Of a stretch of 64,000 bases of DNA, positions 1-13,309 are shown piece after piece (the stretch's first letter is position 1; every line of letters starts with the position of its first letter). A model generated the notes under the pieces. The model saw only the letters and a program-made list of their open reading frames with translations. It searched no databases and was not told the origin of the DNA. Both the position numbers and the translations under genes were made by a program. Source of the stretch: Typha latifolia (lineage: Eukaryota > Streptophyta > Magnoliopsida > Poales > Typhaceae); assembly GCA_019914945.1 (NCBI GenBank), contig CM034104.1, forward strand, positions 5,024,501 through 5,088,500. Direction: 5' to 3'.

Positions 1-1844
1 TTTGATTTGATAAAGTAGATTGTTAGGATATAAATATCAAGGGTAAATTTATAAGTGAGTTAGTGTGTGGTATAAGATGTAATTTTGATGAATAGTTTTT
101 ATATTCTAGAACAAGACTATTATGATATATAGATTTTATTATGGAATAATGGGTTGTATCTCAGAATAAAAAAAGTTATTCCTGACGTGAATATGAGCCA
201 AATTTTCTCGGCCTAATTTAATCTACTTAATTGAGACTAAGAAATGAGTATAGCTAGCACCATGCCATTGCTGGACTCGAGCCAAACAATGCCTAAAATA
301 ATAACATTCACTCTATGGTAGATTCGCCTCCCTATTTGATCATTGTAGCTATAAGCCTAGAAGTATTGGAGTGAGTGGAGGTATACAGGGACCTCTTAGA
401 TTAGTCACTTTATCAACAAGGCCTGGGAAGTTATAAATGAATGAAACTGTAAGAAGAGCTATATGGTCACCCTTTATACTAGTCCTCAATTGTAGTATAG
501 GTCTTATAGGCTATAAGTTGTGTAGATTAATAAGCCTAAAAATGGCATAATAGGCAACAACCAACAATTTATTCCTGTCGCCATGGGCCGTTGGCCGCCT
601 TGTTCTAGTTCGCCATTTCCTGGTGCCATATCAATAGCATTGGTGGAAAGCAAATTTGCCATAGTGGCCACCGTGATATTCTTTAATGGCGAATTGTGCA
701 TTAGTTTCACATAATGAATTTTACTTGACAGCTCGTTCTCATCATAAAGGTCATTATTTGAATTTCAAATAAATTTTTTCCATACTGTTGTTATCAACTT
801 ACTTAAGAGTTGCTACTCATATTGGTTAGATCGAGAAACAAAATTATCAGTGGAGCAGTTGAATCCTTATTTTGTTTATATGTAATTTTTGGTATGTGGA
901 AGCTAGATTAATTTACATTCTGTAGCCTGTTGATGGTTTATTCTTTAATAGAATGACGAAAGGAGCCTTGTAGATAAGATATTGTAAACTCTTTGACACA
1001 CTTGAAAAATCAGAGAGTATCTTCATCTTTTGGTTCTTATCTAAAAACTAACGCATCTCAATTTATTGAAAATTTTCTTTGAATAATCTTAATCTTTGTT
1101 TTTGGCCAATCTTGGGACAAGATTAATTACCATCCAGGTTCTTCATGGCTGAATTAGTACTAACCATTTCACCTATCTGAACTTGGATATGATGGTCTTA
1201 CTCTGCATCCTATTTAGTGGGGCATAAAAATCGTTACAATTTTGTTATACTTGATTGTAGCTGTCCACTACTTTCTTCTATCTTTTCTTTCTTTCTCTTT
1301 TTTTTTTTTTGAGCAATGAAGAGGTCCATCTCACCCATAAAAATTATTTGCTCTGACAGTCATGAGTTCCTGTTCCATGGATTGATGAGAAAGGACTTGG
1401 AAAATTGAATAGCCTGATGATGATTTGGTGGATCAGTATGGAAAGTGTGTGTGCGTTTCAGGGAAAAAGGGGGTAGGGGTTAAAGTGTGTGGGAAGGAAG
1501 AGTTAGCACACATAGTTTAGGGTTTGGTGTAAACCTTTTGCTACTGGCCAATCTAAGTTGCTTTTATTGCTATCTTCAGGTTTGGGAGAAGGTAATAAAA
1601 GTTTTCAGATTTGGTAAATGGCTAGTTAAAAGTCTATTTTTTTTTTTTTTTTAAATCTGTATGTGAATAGGAAACTTTTGACTTAGCAATTACTGAATAG
1701 CTGCTTTTGTTCTTTCACCATTCGTTCTTCAATGGCATTAACATGCTTCTTCATGTTAAAGTATATTGGATAGACTTACATTTTTTACATCATAATTTTC
1801 TATCAGAGTTGAATTTTCTTATTCTATTTTCTTGACATCTACAG
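1..1844. other. Non-coding leader, probably CAMTA intron
   Basis: I found no exon-like reading frame or CG-1 domain sequence here. The first clear CAMTA exon at 1845 begins in the middle of the CG-1 domain with one leftover base, so this stretch is most simply an intron whose upstream exon lies outside the window. Short poly-T runs near 1300 and 1640 are the only obvious structure. Confidence 0.6.
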
Positions 1845-4800
1845 GCAGTTGGAGCACATTGTTCTTGTGCATTATAGAGATGTCAATGAGGTGATTTTTT
1901 GATCCCTTTTGTACTCTCAGAAAATTGATAAAGTTTTCGACTATTCATACATTTCCTTTTATTACTGTATGGGATCATTAAAGAAACCGATGAGGCGATG
2001 ATATCAAACAGCAACAAAATTCACTTCGCAATTTCAGATGTTTCTATGTCCATGTATCTTCCAAGGACTTCAACCTTGGGCTGCCGTTCCTACCTTGGGA
2101 TACTAAGATGGATTACTTTTGTCTCTTTTTTAGTAATGACTTTTTTTTTCAGTCATTTGTAAACTCCTTGTATATTTCCCTGAGATGCATAAAATGCATC
2201 TTAATAGTTTCTTGGTATTTGAAAGAACTTCAATTGTTTAAGTCTAGAATTTCCAGTAGGATGCTAAGAGATCACGCTGAAGTTTAAAACTAAAAGCGAT
2301 GACCTAACATAATGTAGAACTAAATGCATTTGACTTGACCATTTCCTTAATGAGTCTGTTTCTGGACAAAAAAGTTGATCCACTAGTTGTGCTAGATCAG
2401 GGATATTGGAAGAGCACAAGGTCTGGTGTGATCCATATTTTTTTATTACTGGATGTTTATCCAAGCTGCACCAACCTAACCAACTTCTACCCCATATAGA
2501 GGTGATTTGAATACCATTAAGTTGAATATTTGGATGCAATCAAAATGCACAATAGTAAATGTCGATTTTTACCAACATTTTTTATGCTTTTGTTTGTGGG
2601 TGGCTAAAGAATAGTTTGACCCATTTAGGAGATGATAATTTTGAAGCTTATGCAAAATATTGTTGGTTTTAGGCAGGTACAACTGGTCTGCTCAATCTAA
2701 GATAATTTAAACTGCTGCAGAAAGTTTCTTCTCTTTTATTTTTTCCTTCTATTATGAGGTGATGGTAAGCCTCATCCCTTGTATCTAAGAGGTTATGGGT
2801 TCAAGTCCTAGAGGCAAACATCTTCAGAAATGAAGATTGCATAAATCCTCCTTACCTGGCCCAGCATATTGGGGAACCTTGTGCACTGGGAGGCCCTTTT
2901 ATGGGTTAAGTGCTGATTTGTTTTCTTGTGTGTACTTTGTGAAATGACCCCGACTCTGGTTGTTTCACCTTGTTGGCATACTTTTAAAGTGCACACATGA
3001 GTATTGACTATGTTTTAGGGTATATTTTGCTACCTGTAGTTAGGCTTCACTTGCACCTGTTAGGAAGTCCCAGTAAATAGTGTGCTGTGCAATCCAGGTG
3101 ACAAAGTGCTCAATTGAGTAGTTGTTCTACAGACTGGCCTGCAAAATGATTACAGCAAGTGCTTTGGTAATGTTGATGTTTTAGTAGCATTATTTAGTTC
3201 ATTTTACTTTCAAGTTACTGGTTAAACAGTGGATTTGACTTTGCGGCTTGCAACCAAAACAGCTAAGACGACAGCTGTTACATTAAGCAATGCAATTTCC
3301 TGGAGAATTTTATGTAATCCAGAGACATTAATGTATATTTTTGATGTGGCTAACACTGTGATTTGGGGGTGGAGTGTGTGTTGGTAGTGCAGGTTGACAG
3401 ATTATCATATCTTCTGTTTGATAAGTTGTTAATTAACTGTTTTCCTACAGGGAGGTAGACCAACCTTTTCCCAGATATCTAGTACTGGCCCAATCAGAGT
3501 GAGTCATTCTGAAGGAACTCAAGCATCTACATCTTCTCAATTCAACCCTCCTACCTTTTCATCTCAAACATCTAATGTATCAAGCCGTAGTGCTGCTGAC
3601 TTGAGTGGACAAGCTCCATCTTCTGATTTTGACGATGCAGATTCTGGCGAGGAATTTGGTAGGGTTTCACTTTCTGATTCTATGTCATATTCAGGATTCC
3701 AGTTTTCTTCTTTTCCTGGAAAAACTATGACAAGGGAAAGTGTTGCAGGGTGTAACAAGTCCATACTACATCTGTATCAGAGAGATATTCCTGATGCTGC
3801 GGTCTCGAGTAGATTGTTTGATCCTTTGTTCTCTAATCAGATCCCTTTGCAAAGCCTTCTATTTAGTGCGGAGCAACAAAAAGACAATGGAGCCTCACAA
3901 GGTAATGCTATAATGGTAGTACCTATGATGATTTTTCTAGCATCAACTATAGTTTCAAACATTATTGCTGCATTGCCTTCACAGATGAAAGGAAAATGGA
4001 TAGAAACGGCAACAATAACAATTACACCAAAGCCTTAATCCCAACTATTTGATATTGGCTATATGGATTGTTTCTCTCCATTCATCTCTATTTAGTGCAT
4101 CTGATCAAGCACTATCATATCCTTTCTTATGGATTCCTCCAATGTTCCTATTCAAACCATCTTAATATATTCTCACATAATTTGTCTTCTAAAATTCGCA
4201 CTTCTAACTTCTTTTGTAATAATGCTACTCCTTGTTCTATCTTTTCTAGTAAGTGCACATCCATCTTAACATCCTTACCTAGATGACATTGGATTAAAGA
4301 ATAAAATGGACATGCATGCTACTAAGAAAATTCCAATGATTCAGTAATTTGTTTGGCAATATGTTCCATTAACATTATTTTGTCCTATATCCTAAGAGGT
4401 ATTTTCTTTGCAGGTTCAGTCAGTGGACCATCTACAGATTGTCATCCAGTCGCATCCAAATTTCCGAACTTGTTAAGCATGAGTAAGAAGGAATTTGACA
4501 CAAACGTGCAGGATATTTCATTTGAACACCCAAGATTTTATAATGACATTTCTAGAAGTGTGAAGGATGACCATGCTGTTATACTTCTGTTGCAGGTAGA
4601 GAAGATAATGTTCTGCCTAATGTCCATTCGCAGATCTTTATTGATGTCAAGAGAGGAAATCAGGTATATTTTGGTTTTTTTCCTTGTATGTATACCTTTC
4701 AAGAGTTGGCATTTGCATGTATATCCCTTAAAACATTTGGTTTTTGCATAAATAACCTTAAAACCTTTATTTTTTTTGCATGGATATCCCCCAAAAGAAA

Positions 4801-7800
4801 GTAAACATTAAGATTTCATCAAATTAACGGTAAAAAGACAAACACTCTTAAGCCAGAAATGGTCTTGTTGTACACGCATCAAACCAGAGACCAAAGCAGG
4901 CGTCGATGTAATAGAAAGTATCATGGTACCTTTTCTTTCTTGGACTTGAAAAGAGCCTTAAAGCCAAACCAGTGCAGGGTCCAACCATGGCATGTTGGTT
5001 GACTTTTTGTGAAACCCATTTGATTCTCGGCCAACAATCAAACCTTTGCTTATTAATGCTCCTTTCACTTTTGGAAGAAGGCCCTAAAAGAAATATTCTA
5101 ATTTTTTATACTAGAAGAAGAGAACTAATGCCAATATAAGCTATTCTAATGTTTAATTGAATACTAGTATAAAGAGTAATAATTATATTTAATGTGACAT
5201 AAAGCTGACATTAAAGTAATATAAAATATTAAAATTATAATGGGAATTGGTGATGTTTAATACCGAATGACCAAACTATCCTTGATTGGATTTAAAGTAG
5301 TACTAATTTTTAAATTTATCTGTAATTGTCATATTTATTATTAAAAGTGCAAACTATATTCTCTATATACCCACATTACATGGTTAGAAAGAGAAAATCT
5401 TTCTCACATTTCCCAACATCCTGTAATTACCAACAAAAGAAATTAAAAAAAGAATTCTTTGCACCAACGCATTAATAAAACGCTAAGTTCTCCCAAGTAA
5501 AATAAGTATTGATTTTTAATTGATGATGCCAAAGTGGTATATTTTAGCGTACCATTCCATTTATTTAAATTTGTGAAATAAGACCATATGAGAAGATGTA
5601 GAATTAACCCGCAGTGTGGGGATATATATCTGTGTGCTAGATTATAATGTGCACCGTGTGGTTACTTCTCCGTATTGCTATAAGAAGTTTGCATCTTCTC
5701 ACATGGCCTTATTTTACAAATTTAACGTAACATGTCTTATGCTGTTGGGAGATTGTGACCGCAAATCTACTTCTGGAACAAAACAATCTTAGTGGAGAAA
5801 GCAAAAAGCGGGAGGGTTGAGCTCCTGTGCTTCTGTTGTTGCAAGTCATTTGTTGATTGGAAGGATGACCTTTGTTACCTCTTCTTGCTTGCTCAGAGAA
5901 GTGGGAGAGATGTGTTCTTGCAACGAGACTGTGTATGAAGACTCAATTCTTTATGAAGGAGAGGGGTGCTGAGGAGGAAGGATCTTAGTGATGGTCTTGT
6001 TGAAGGAGTGATGTCATGTACACTCATGGCAATTAAGTATCGTATCGTATCGTATTCTCAAGGGGCAAAGTAGCAATTTTGTGTTATTATTAAATTGATT
6101 TAATTAAAATGTATGGAATAAAAGGAGAGAGAAATAATAATCAGTATACCAGAATAAGCCTAAGTAGTTGTTTAGTTGCTCTATTAGAATAAGAAATTTT
6201 ATTTTAGAAGAAACCAATTTTTATTCCACAAGTGAATAGAGGCTAAATCATTTGAGAATTAGTAGATGACTTCCAAACAGAACATCTCCTAACATTTCAT
6301 TCCCATCCCACCACTGAGAGCAGCCGTCAGCATGCATATAAAGGAGCAACCAACGACCTTCAATTATAAGCCCTTGACCACTTTATAAAGGAAGGGGGCT
6401 GTTCACCTTTGCTTTTGAATCTTAACTAAAATGAAAAAAAAATTGTTAACATATATTCTTTTCAGTTAAGGGCATCTATGTCTTTTCATCTGCAAGATTA
6501 ATAAGCTTTGAACTTATAGGTATCAAACAGTAACATCAAGAGTATCCATGCAAAATTATGGGTTTGAAGGGATACATGCAAGTCTGAAACTTAGAAGAGT
6601 ACACACAAATGAGAAATTTTGGAAGGGTATACAAGCAAAAAACCTTATATTTATTTTTAATATGGTTTTATCTGAATTATATTATTTTAGAAACATAGAC
6701 CTTCCTCATGCTAATTGGATCTGTTCTCTTGCACAATGAGTTAACAGACCATAGTATACTTCTACAAGAGATTGATATATACATATGGGTTGATGAGTGA
6801 TTTTAGATAGATGTCTCATGCATAAGCAGTATCCAGAAAAACAATTTAACTGGGCGCACAACCGTATAGTGTCAGCGACTCAGTTCTATGGATTCTTTTC
6901 TCCTACATCTCTATTTTGTGCAATGCTTTGTTCCGTAAAATTTTAGCTGTCTACAACTATACTGCCATGCCGTCATGAATCATTGCATATTGAGTGATTT
7001 GGCCTTTTGATGCTTTATGAATTTTCTTGTAGATTTTTATTAGATACTGGAACTTTTTCAGCTCATTGCTTTGATTTTGAGATTATCTTTTCTATTATTT
7101 GAGATTCTCTTTCATGGGATGTAATGGTCAAGAGGAGATAGTAACACGAGAATTTTTTGGTACATAAACTTAAGGTTGACTTACTGATGATTTATTATAT
7201 TATGCATTACTTCTCATACTGTGCCACATTATTTTTATATATTGCTGATGTAATCAGTCCCTGTAAATATAGTTGGATTTTGGTCCTATTTTCTCTATCA
7301 ATATAGAAATGTGGATTCCTTGTGTTAGCTTGTAAGAGTATTAGATATGCGTGCTATGTAAGAGTGAACACATGTACATACAATATTATCTATACCCGTA
7401 ATTTCAAGACATAAGTGCATTCCTAAATCATAGCCCTAATAAGTTTCTTTTGAATCGAGTTACAATGGCATTCTCAAGAGATGATTTTCTCTAGTGGTAG
7501 GAAATGCCAGTTAACATGAATTGAGACTTCACCCACTCATTATCCATCAAATTTAGATCTTGTATCAGCAATACTGGTGATGGACAGTATGCGAATGATG
7601 TCTTCTTTTGGGCTGCATGGGCATGCTAAGCTATATTTTGTTCCTCAACCTAGTTTTCTTTACTAAGCTAGACTTACCTCAAAAGAGTCAATTACCCCTT
7701 ATCCTACATGACCTTACCTGCAAACTGGCACCAACACTGGCGGTGCTCCTCTCTCTGTTAATCACATGACAAATTGAGATCATAATTTCCTGGAAAATCT

Positions 7801-10800
7801 TTTACAGGGAGGAATTTTTGACATACAGTATTTTTTATTTAAATCTTTGCAAATTGAATTGCCTAGTCTTATATCCTCTCAATGCCAATCGGATATTGGA
7901 GCTTATTTCTGAAAATGTTTTTATATGCTGATGGCATTTGTTTTACTGTTTTGTTGCTTTGCAAAGGCAGTTCCTGTGCATGCATATATGGCTCATTGAA
8001 GGTCTATGTACGCTGCCATCTTAATTGTTGGCTTTGAAAATGTAGCATATATTGTGCAGGTGAAACAGGAGAATGTTGAAAGTGTAAATCGTCTAAAAGA
8101 CAAGCACTTGATTAGTGAGACTACTTTTATTTATCCAGAGACGAAAGAGCAGCTTTCTCATACTGCACTGCATTTTAGAAGTGATCGTGGCATTGCTGAT
8201 AAGGACCACCCTCTTGAATATGAAGAAGTTTCCTATGCTTTCAAAAATAAGCTAGAAACTAATTCGCTTGACAATGAGCATGAAAACTTGAAAAGGTTAG
8301 ATAGCTTTGGAAGATGGATGAGTAAAGAGATTGGTAAGGACTGTGATGATTCATTGATGGCGTCAGATTCTGGCGATTACTGGAATGCACTTGATACCCA
8401 GGGTGATGACAAGGAGGTTACTAGCCTATCTCGTCATATGCAATTGGATATTGTGGCATTGGGGCCTTCGCTTTCCCAAGAACAACTATTTAGTATCCTT
8501 GACTTCTCACCTGATTGGGCTTATTCCAGCATTGGAACAAAGGTACTCTTTTTGTGCTTTATTTTCTTTTTCTTATTATTCTGATTTAGCCCCCTTTGTC
8601 AGGAACTAATGTGAACGACTATTTTTTTCCAGGTTCTCATCTCAGGAAGCTTTCTGGGTAGTGTTGACCCCAGAAGCATCAAGTGGTCTTGTATGTTTGG
8701 TGAACATGAGGTTTGTGCTGAATTTGTGACAACAAGTGTCCTACGATGTCAAGCCCCTGTACACGCTCCTGGCCGGGTTCCATTCTATGTAACATGCAGT
8801 AATAGGTTAGCTTGTAGCGAGATCCGAGAATTTGAATATCGTGAAACTTCATTCTCCTCTTTAGTAACAAGAAATGAACCAGAGGACGAGTTCCTTCTTC
8901 AAGTACGTTTGGCAAGGTTGTTATCAGTGGGACTTGACAGGAAGAGTTTAGTTTGCTCTCTTGAAAACTGTCATAAATGCAACGTTGAGAAAAAGTTAGT
9001 CTCAATGTTGAAAGGCAATGAAGCCGATTTTTTTAAAATTGAGAAGGATTCCAAGGCTGACAGGGTATATATTAGAAATGCGAGAGATAAATTAATTCAA
9101 AATTTATTCAAGGATAAACTATATGTGTGGTTGGTCTGCAAAGCTCATGAAGAAGGTCGAGGAACCAATGGCTTGGATGAAGACGGACAAGGAGCTATCC
9201 ACCTGGCAGCTGCTCTTGGGTATGAATGGGCAGTGGCTCCCATAGTTGTTTCTGGTGTCAATCCAAGTTTTAGAGATGCACGTGGTCGGACGGGGCTTCA
9301 CTGGGCAGCATATTATGGCAGGTTTGTTAAGTTTTTTTTTTGTTGTCTTTGTTAGGCTATTTGATTTTGTGCAGTTTGCTGTAGTGATTTGATAGGTTCT
9401 GGATCTTATTCTGTCCCTTGAAGCTAGAGAGAAGGAGATGGCAGGTAGAGTAGACTCAGCAGAGGAAGAATAATTTTTATTATTTCCTCAACCAAAGCCT
9501 AGCTTTTATATCCTTACAATCCTAAACAGAATAAAAGTCGGACAACTAATTAAGATAAACTATTCAGATCTAAGCAATCCTAAACAAGTAAAAGTCGAAC
9601 AACTAATTAAGAGATTAACTAATCTAAACAAGATAAAATCCTCAAGTTATTCCATCTCTAGCTTGCCACGACCTTATCAGATCTGCGTTGGACTGTCACT
9701 CAACGTGGAGCCATCATAATCCACCTTGGAGGTGATTGTAGCCTACCATGTTTTCATGTATATTTGGAAAACGATATTTGCTTTGCTTCTTTAGGAAGCA
9801 ATAGCAAATCCTTCTAATTGGACAAGATGAACATGTTCTTTGAAAGCCATCTATAGGGTTCGTTTCATCTTTTGTATGCTAGATTTTAATGTTTGTGCCT
9901 AAAAATTTCTGGCGAGATGGAGAAATCTTAAAGACCAACTAGATAAAGATAGATATGGAAAGTAAATGTTAGAGTCCAAGTCAAAGTTAAAAGTTCAAAT
10001 CTGACTAAAAGTAGGAAAGTCGAACCATACTAGGCAAGGTTTTGAAACTCAGTATTGGGATTGGAATTGACTGTCCAAAAAAATGATATGTATAGGCTGT
10101 ATAGGTCGCTTGTATTAGATTGGGCTATTTTTTAATTACATAAAATTCCAAATATTATTTAAAAATATAGAATATTTTTAAAAAAAATTTAGAAAAATGA
10201 CAAGAAAATAAAAAATAATAATTACTCCCATATGAAGCCTAAAAATTTAAGAAATATATAACTTAAAATTTTGATGAATACTAACTTGGCTCGTGAATTT
10301 TATAGTCTTGATCATCATAATTATCATAAGTTTGTAAATAATAATGTCTAGGGTCTGGTGCTTCAAAAAGTGATTGCTAGCCATATCATATGGATCTTAT
10401 TGTGTTTGAGGAAGATAATAATCATTGTCGATTTTGTGTCTGTGACTATTGAGGATATTAACCACAATACGTATTCAGTGGCGGTTCAAAATATTAATAC
10501 TTGATATACCGTAATCATGGAGAGCAACATCCTTATAACGACATCATTGATATATATGTACATACTACATCTTTAGTTTTTCTTTATTCAATCCCTATAC
10601 TACTTTGACTTTCCTTAGCAAATATGGAAGAGATGATCTCGTCACCAAGTGTACTATTAGGATCATTAAGATTATCATTGGTACTAATAGGTATACTATC
10701 TCTCGTTGCTGAATGACTCATGTCAATTGGTTTTATGTTTTGCTATGGATCAAGGAGAAAGTAGTCTACTTTTTTTCATTATGTAACGAAGACATAATTT

Positions 10801-13269
10801 GACTTAACGTCTTGCTATTTATGTCAAATTTGCTTCCTCTTCTCATTCATAAATAGACTATCATTCAGTTGGACTGTTATGAAATATAGTTGCAGCAATT
10901 TTAACAGGACTAAATTGTTTAGCCCTTAGTCTAGATCTCCTCATGTAAAATTTGAATCATAACTCACTTCTTTATTGCAAATGATTTGTTTATGAATGTC
11001 GGGCTCATGTCTACTGATTATCTTCCTAACTTTTAGCAAGACTTTAGTATCATTATTGATATTTATAGAGAATTGAAATATTTGATTAAAAAAATATCCT
11101 GTAGAAATTTGTTAGTACTCAAATTTCAAAATATTTATAAGTAAAAGTAAATTAACAACATGCTACTAGTAGCGTGTATTTCTCTATGTAGTTCTATGTT
11201 TTATTTGGAATCAATTAATCATCTACCACTTCCTATGACTTGTCCACATTTTTTTGTTGATTCTTTTGCTCTGCCCATAGTCTTATATAAGAATTCCATT
11301 TCAGACTTGTCGTTACTATCTACAAGTTTTAATATTTTGATAAGAGACTTGAATACTACGGTTGTAATTTTAATACTATCCCAAAATGCATTTCTAAAAG
11401 TTGTGTTGTTCAAAATTTCATCTAAATTTTGATTTGTAGGTTTCATATTCTTAATTTTTTTATAGACTATTCCTGTGATGTAAACATTTGTATAATATTA
11501 TTCTTGTAGCGTTTGGTGTTCTCCAATGCTAAAAATTAGTGACAAATCTAGTAAAGTTGGGTTTGATGGTATCTTTAATACCAGTTATTTACCTAAGAAA
11601 ATTAAGAGCCCAACTATGGTTGTTTATAAAGTTTCTCTACCTCTAACCTTCATGTATGACTATGCCAATTTTAGGATCTTTAGCAATATCCTCAAACATG
11701 AGATTAATACAATGAGCAGCACATGACGTCTAATATAAATAATGTCTTTTAATTATAAGTAATTTTCCAACAACCTTACAATTGGCCCAATTATTTGTAA
11801 TCACATGGAATATTATTTTGTACCTATTTCTTCTACTATCTTATCCATCAATTGACAAATATAATTTGCACTTTTGAAATGAGCGGTAGCATTTATAGAC
11901 TTAAAAAATATTATTTTCATGCTCAAGTACACCAAGAAATTAATTATATATTTTTTTATTTTGTGTAATCCACTTATCACATATCAATGTACAACTAAAT
12001 TTCTCTCAATACTTTATTTGACTTAAAATATTTAGTAGTAATATCATTTAAACTAGGAGACGAAACACTAGAAATCCAATTGATTGTATAGCATCCGCTA
12101 TAGTGTGATAATAAAGACTATTAGTTACATTGAATGGATTATGGTTGTATAAGAAAAATTTGGAGATAATTCTACCAATGTAATTCTTTTAATTTTTAAT
12201 TTTTTTGAGAGTTGTCCTAATAGTGGTCTGTGTATGATCATTTTTTTTCTAAAAATATGTATTTCTTACGAGTAGATTTGCTATTTCATATTCTTTTTCT
12301 CTATGTATATGAACTGATTTAGATCTCTAAAAACTATTATTACTGCTTCTTCTCACCTCTTTCTCCTTTCTATACATGTCTCTACTATTTTTCATTGCCT
12401 TCTTCATCAGTTTCTTTTCATCATCTTCTTCACTCTGCTCACTGCTATCATTATTAATATTTACAGGGTTATGCATTAATTCTTGACGAATCAATGACTT
12501 GTGTAGATTATTTATTCTTTTTTTGGCTTATTATATGAGTTGACATCTGTGTTTTAACTTTCACAGTCACATGAGCGTAAGCCCTTACTATTTTTGTCTT
12601 CTAGCCAAATATTTTTTCAAATAGCTGACACCACCACTCATTTCTTTTCCATATCTGTTGTATTTGACATATTTTTTATCTTGCCCAATAGCACTGTAAT
12701 GTTGCCGCTCGATGTCGGTGTTGTGTGACTTTATTTTTAGTCATTTTAATTTTCAACAGAAATAATTTTAAATAAAGATCAAAATGAAAGATAAATTAAT
12801 TTAAAATTTTAAAATTGAAACCCTCTCTTTCTTCCTCTCTCTCTCTCATTATAACTGGCTTACTGCCCTAAGCATTTTTTTTCTTTTTTCTCTCTTTTCC
12901 TCCTCTTCTCTCTCTTATTGCCGCAAGGCAAATGCTTTTTCTTCTCTCCTCTCTTACTGCCAAAAATAAGTTTTTTTCCTGAATTTCTAATTTTTTTTTT
13001 CTCTCCCTTCTCTCTCTCTTTCTTTATCTCTGTCTTCCTCCTTATTGCAGCAAACATAGATTGTTTTTTAAATTTTATCCATTTTTTTTCTCTCTCTCCG
13101 TTCTCTTTCCTTCCTCTCTCTCTCTCTCCGTTCTCTGTCCTTCCTCTCTCTCTCTCTCTCCATTCTCTTTCCTTCCTCTCTCCCTCCCTCTCCCTCCCTC
13201 TCCACTCTCATCTTTCAATCTCACTCTGTTACTGTAGCAAATTTTCAGCTGCAGTAAGAGAGAGAGAGA

Positions 13270-13309
<40 letters not shown>

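Noticed and set aside
504..710. 68-codon minus-strand frame
   Set aside because: No splice context, conserved motif or codon bias; ordinary intron noise.
4353..4751. Single-exon reading through 4414-4663 as one CAMTA exon
   Set aside because: Its end phase does not fit the exon at 8060; splitting at 4482/4596 restores phase with good splice sites.
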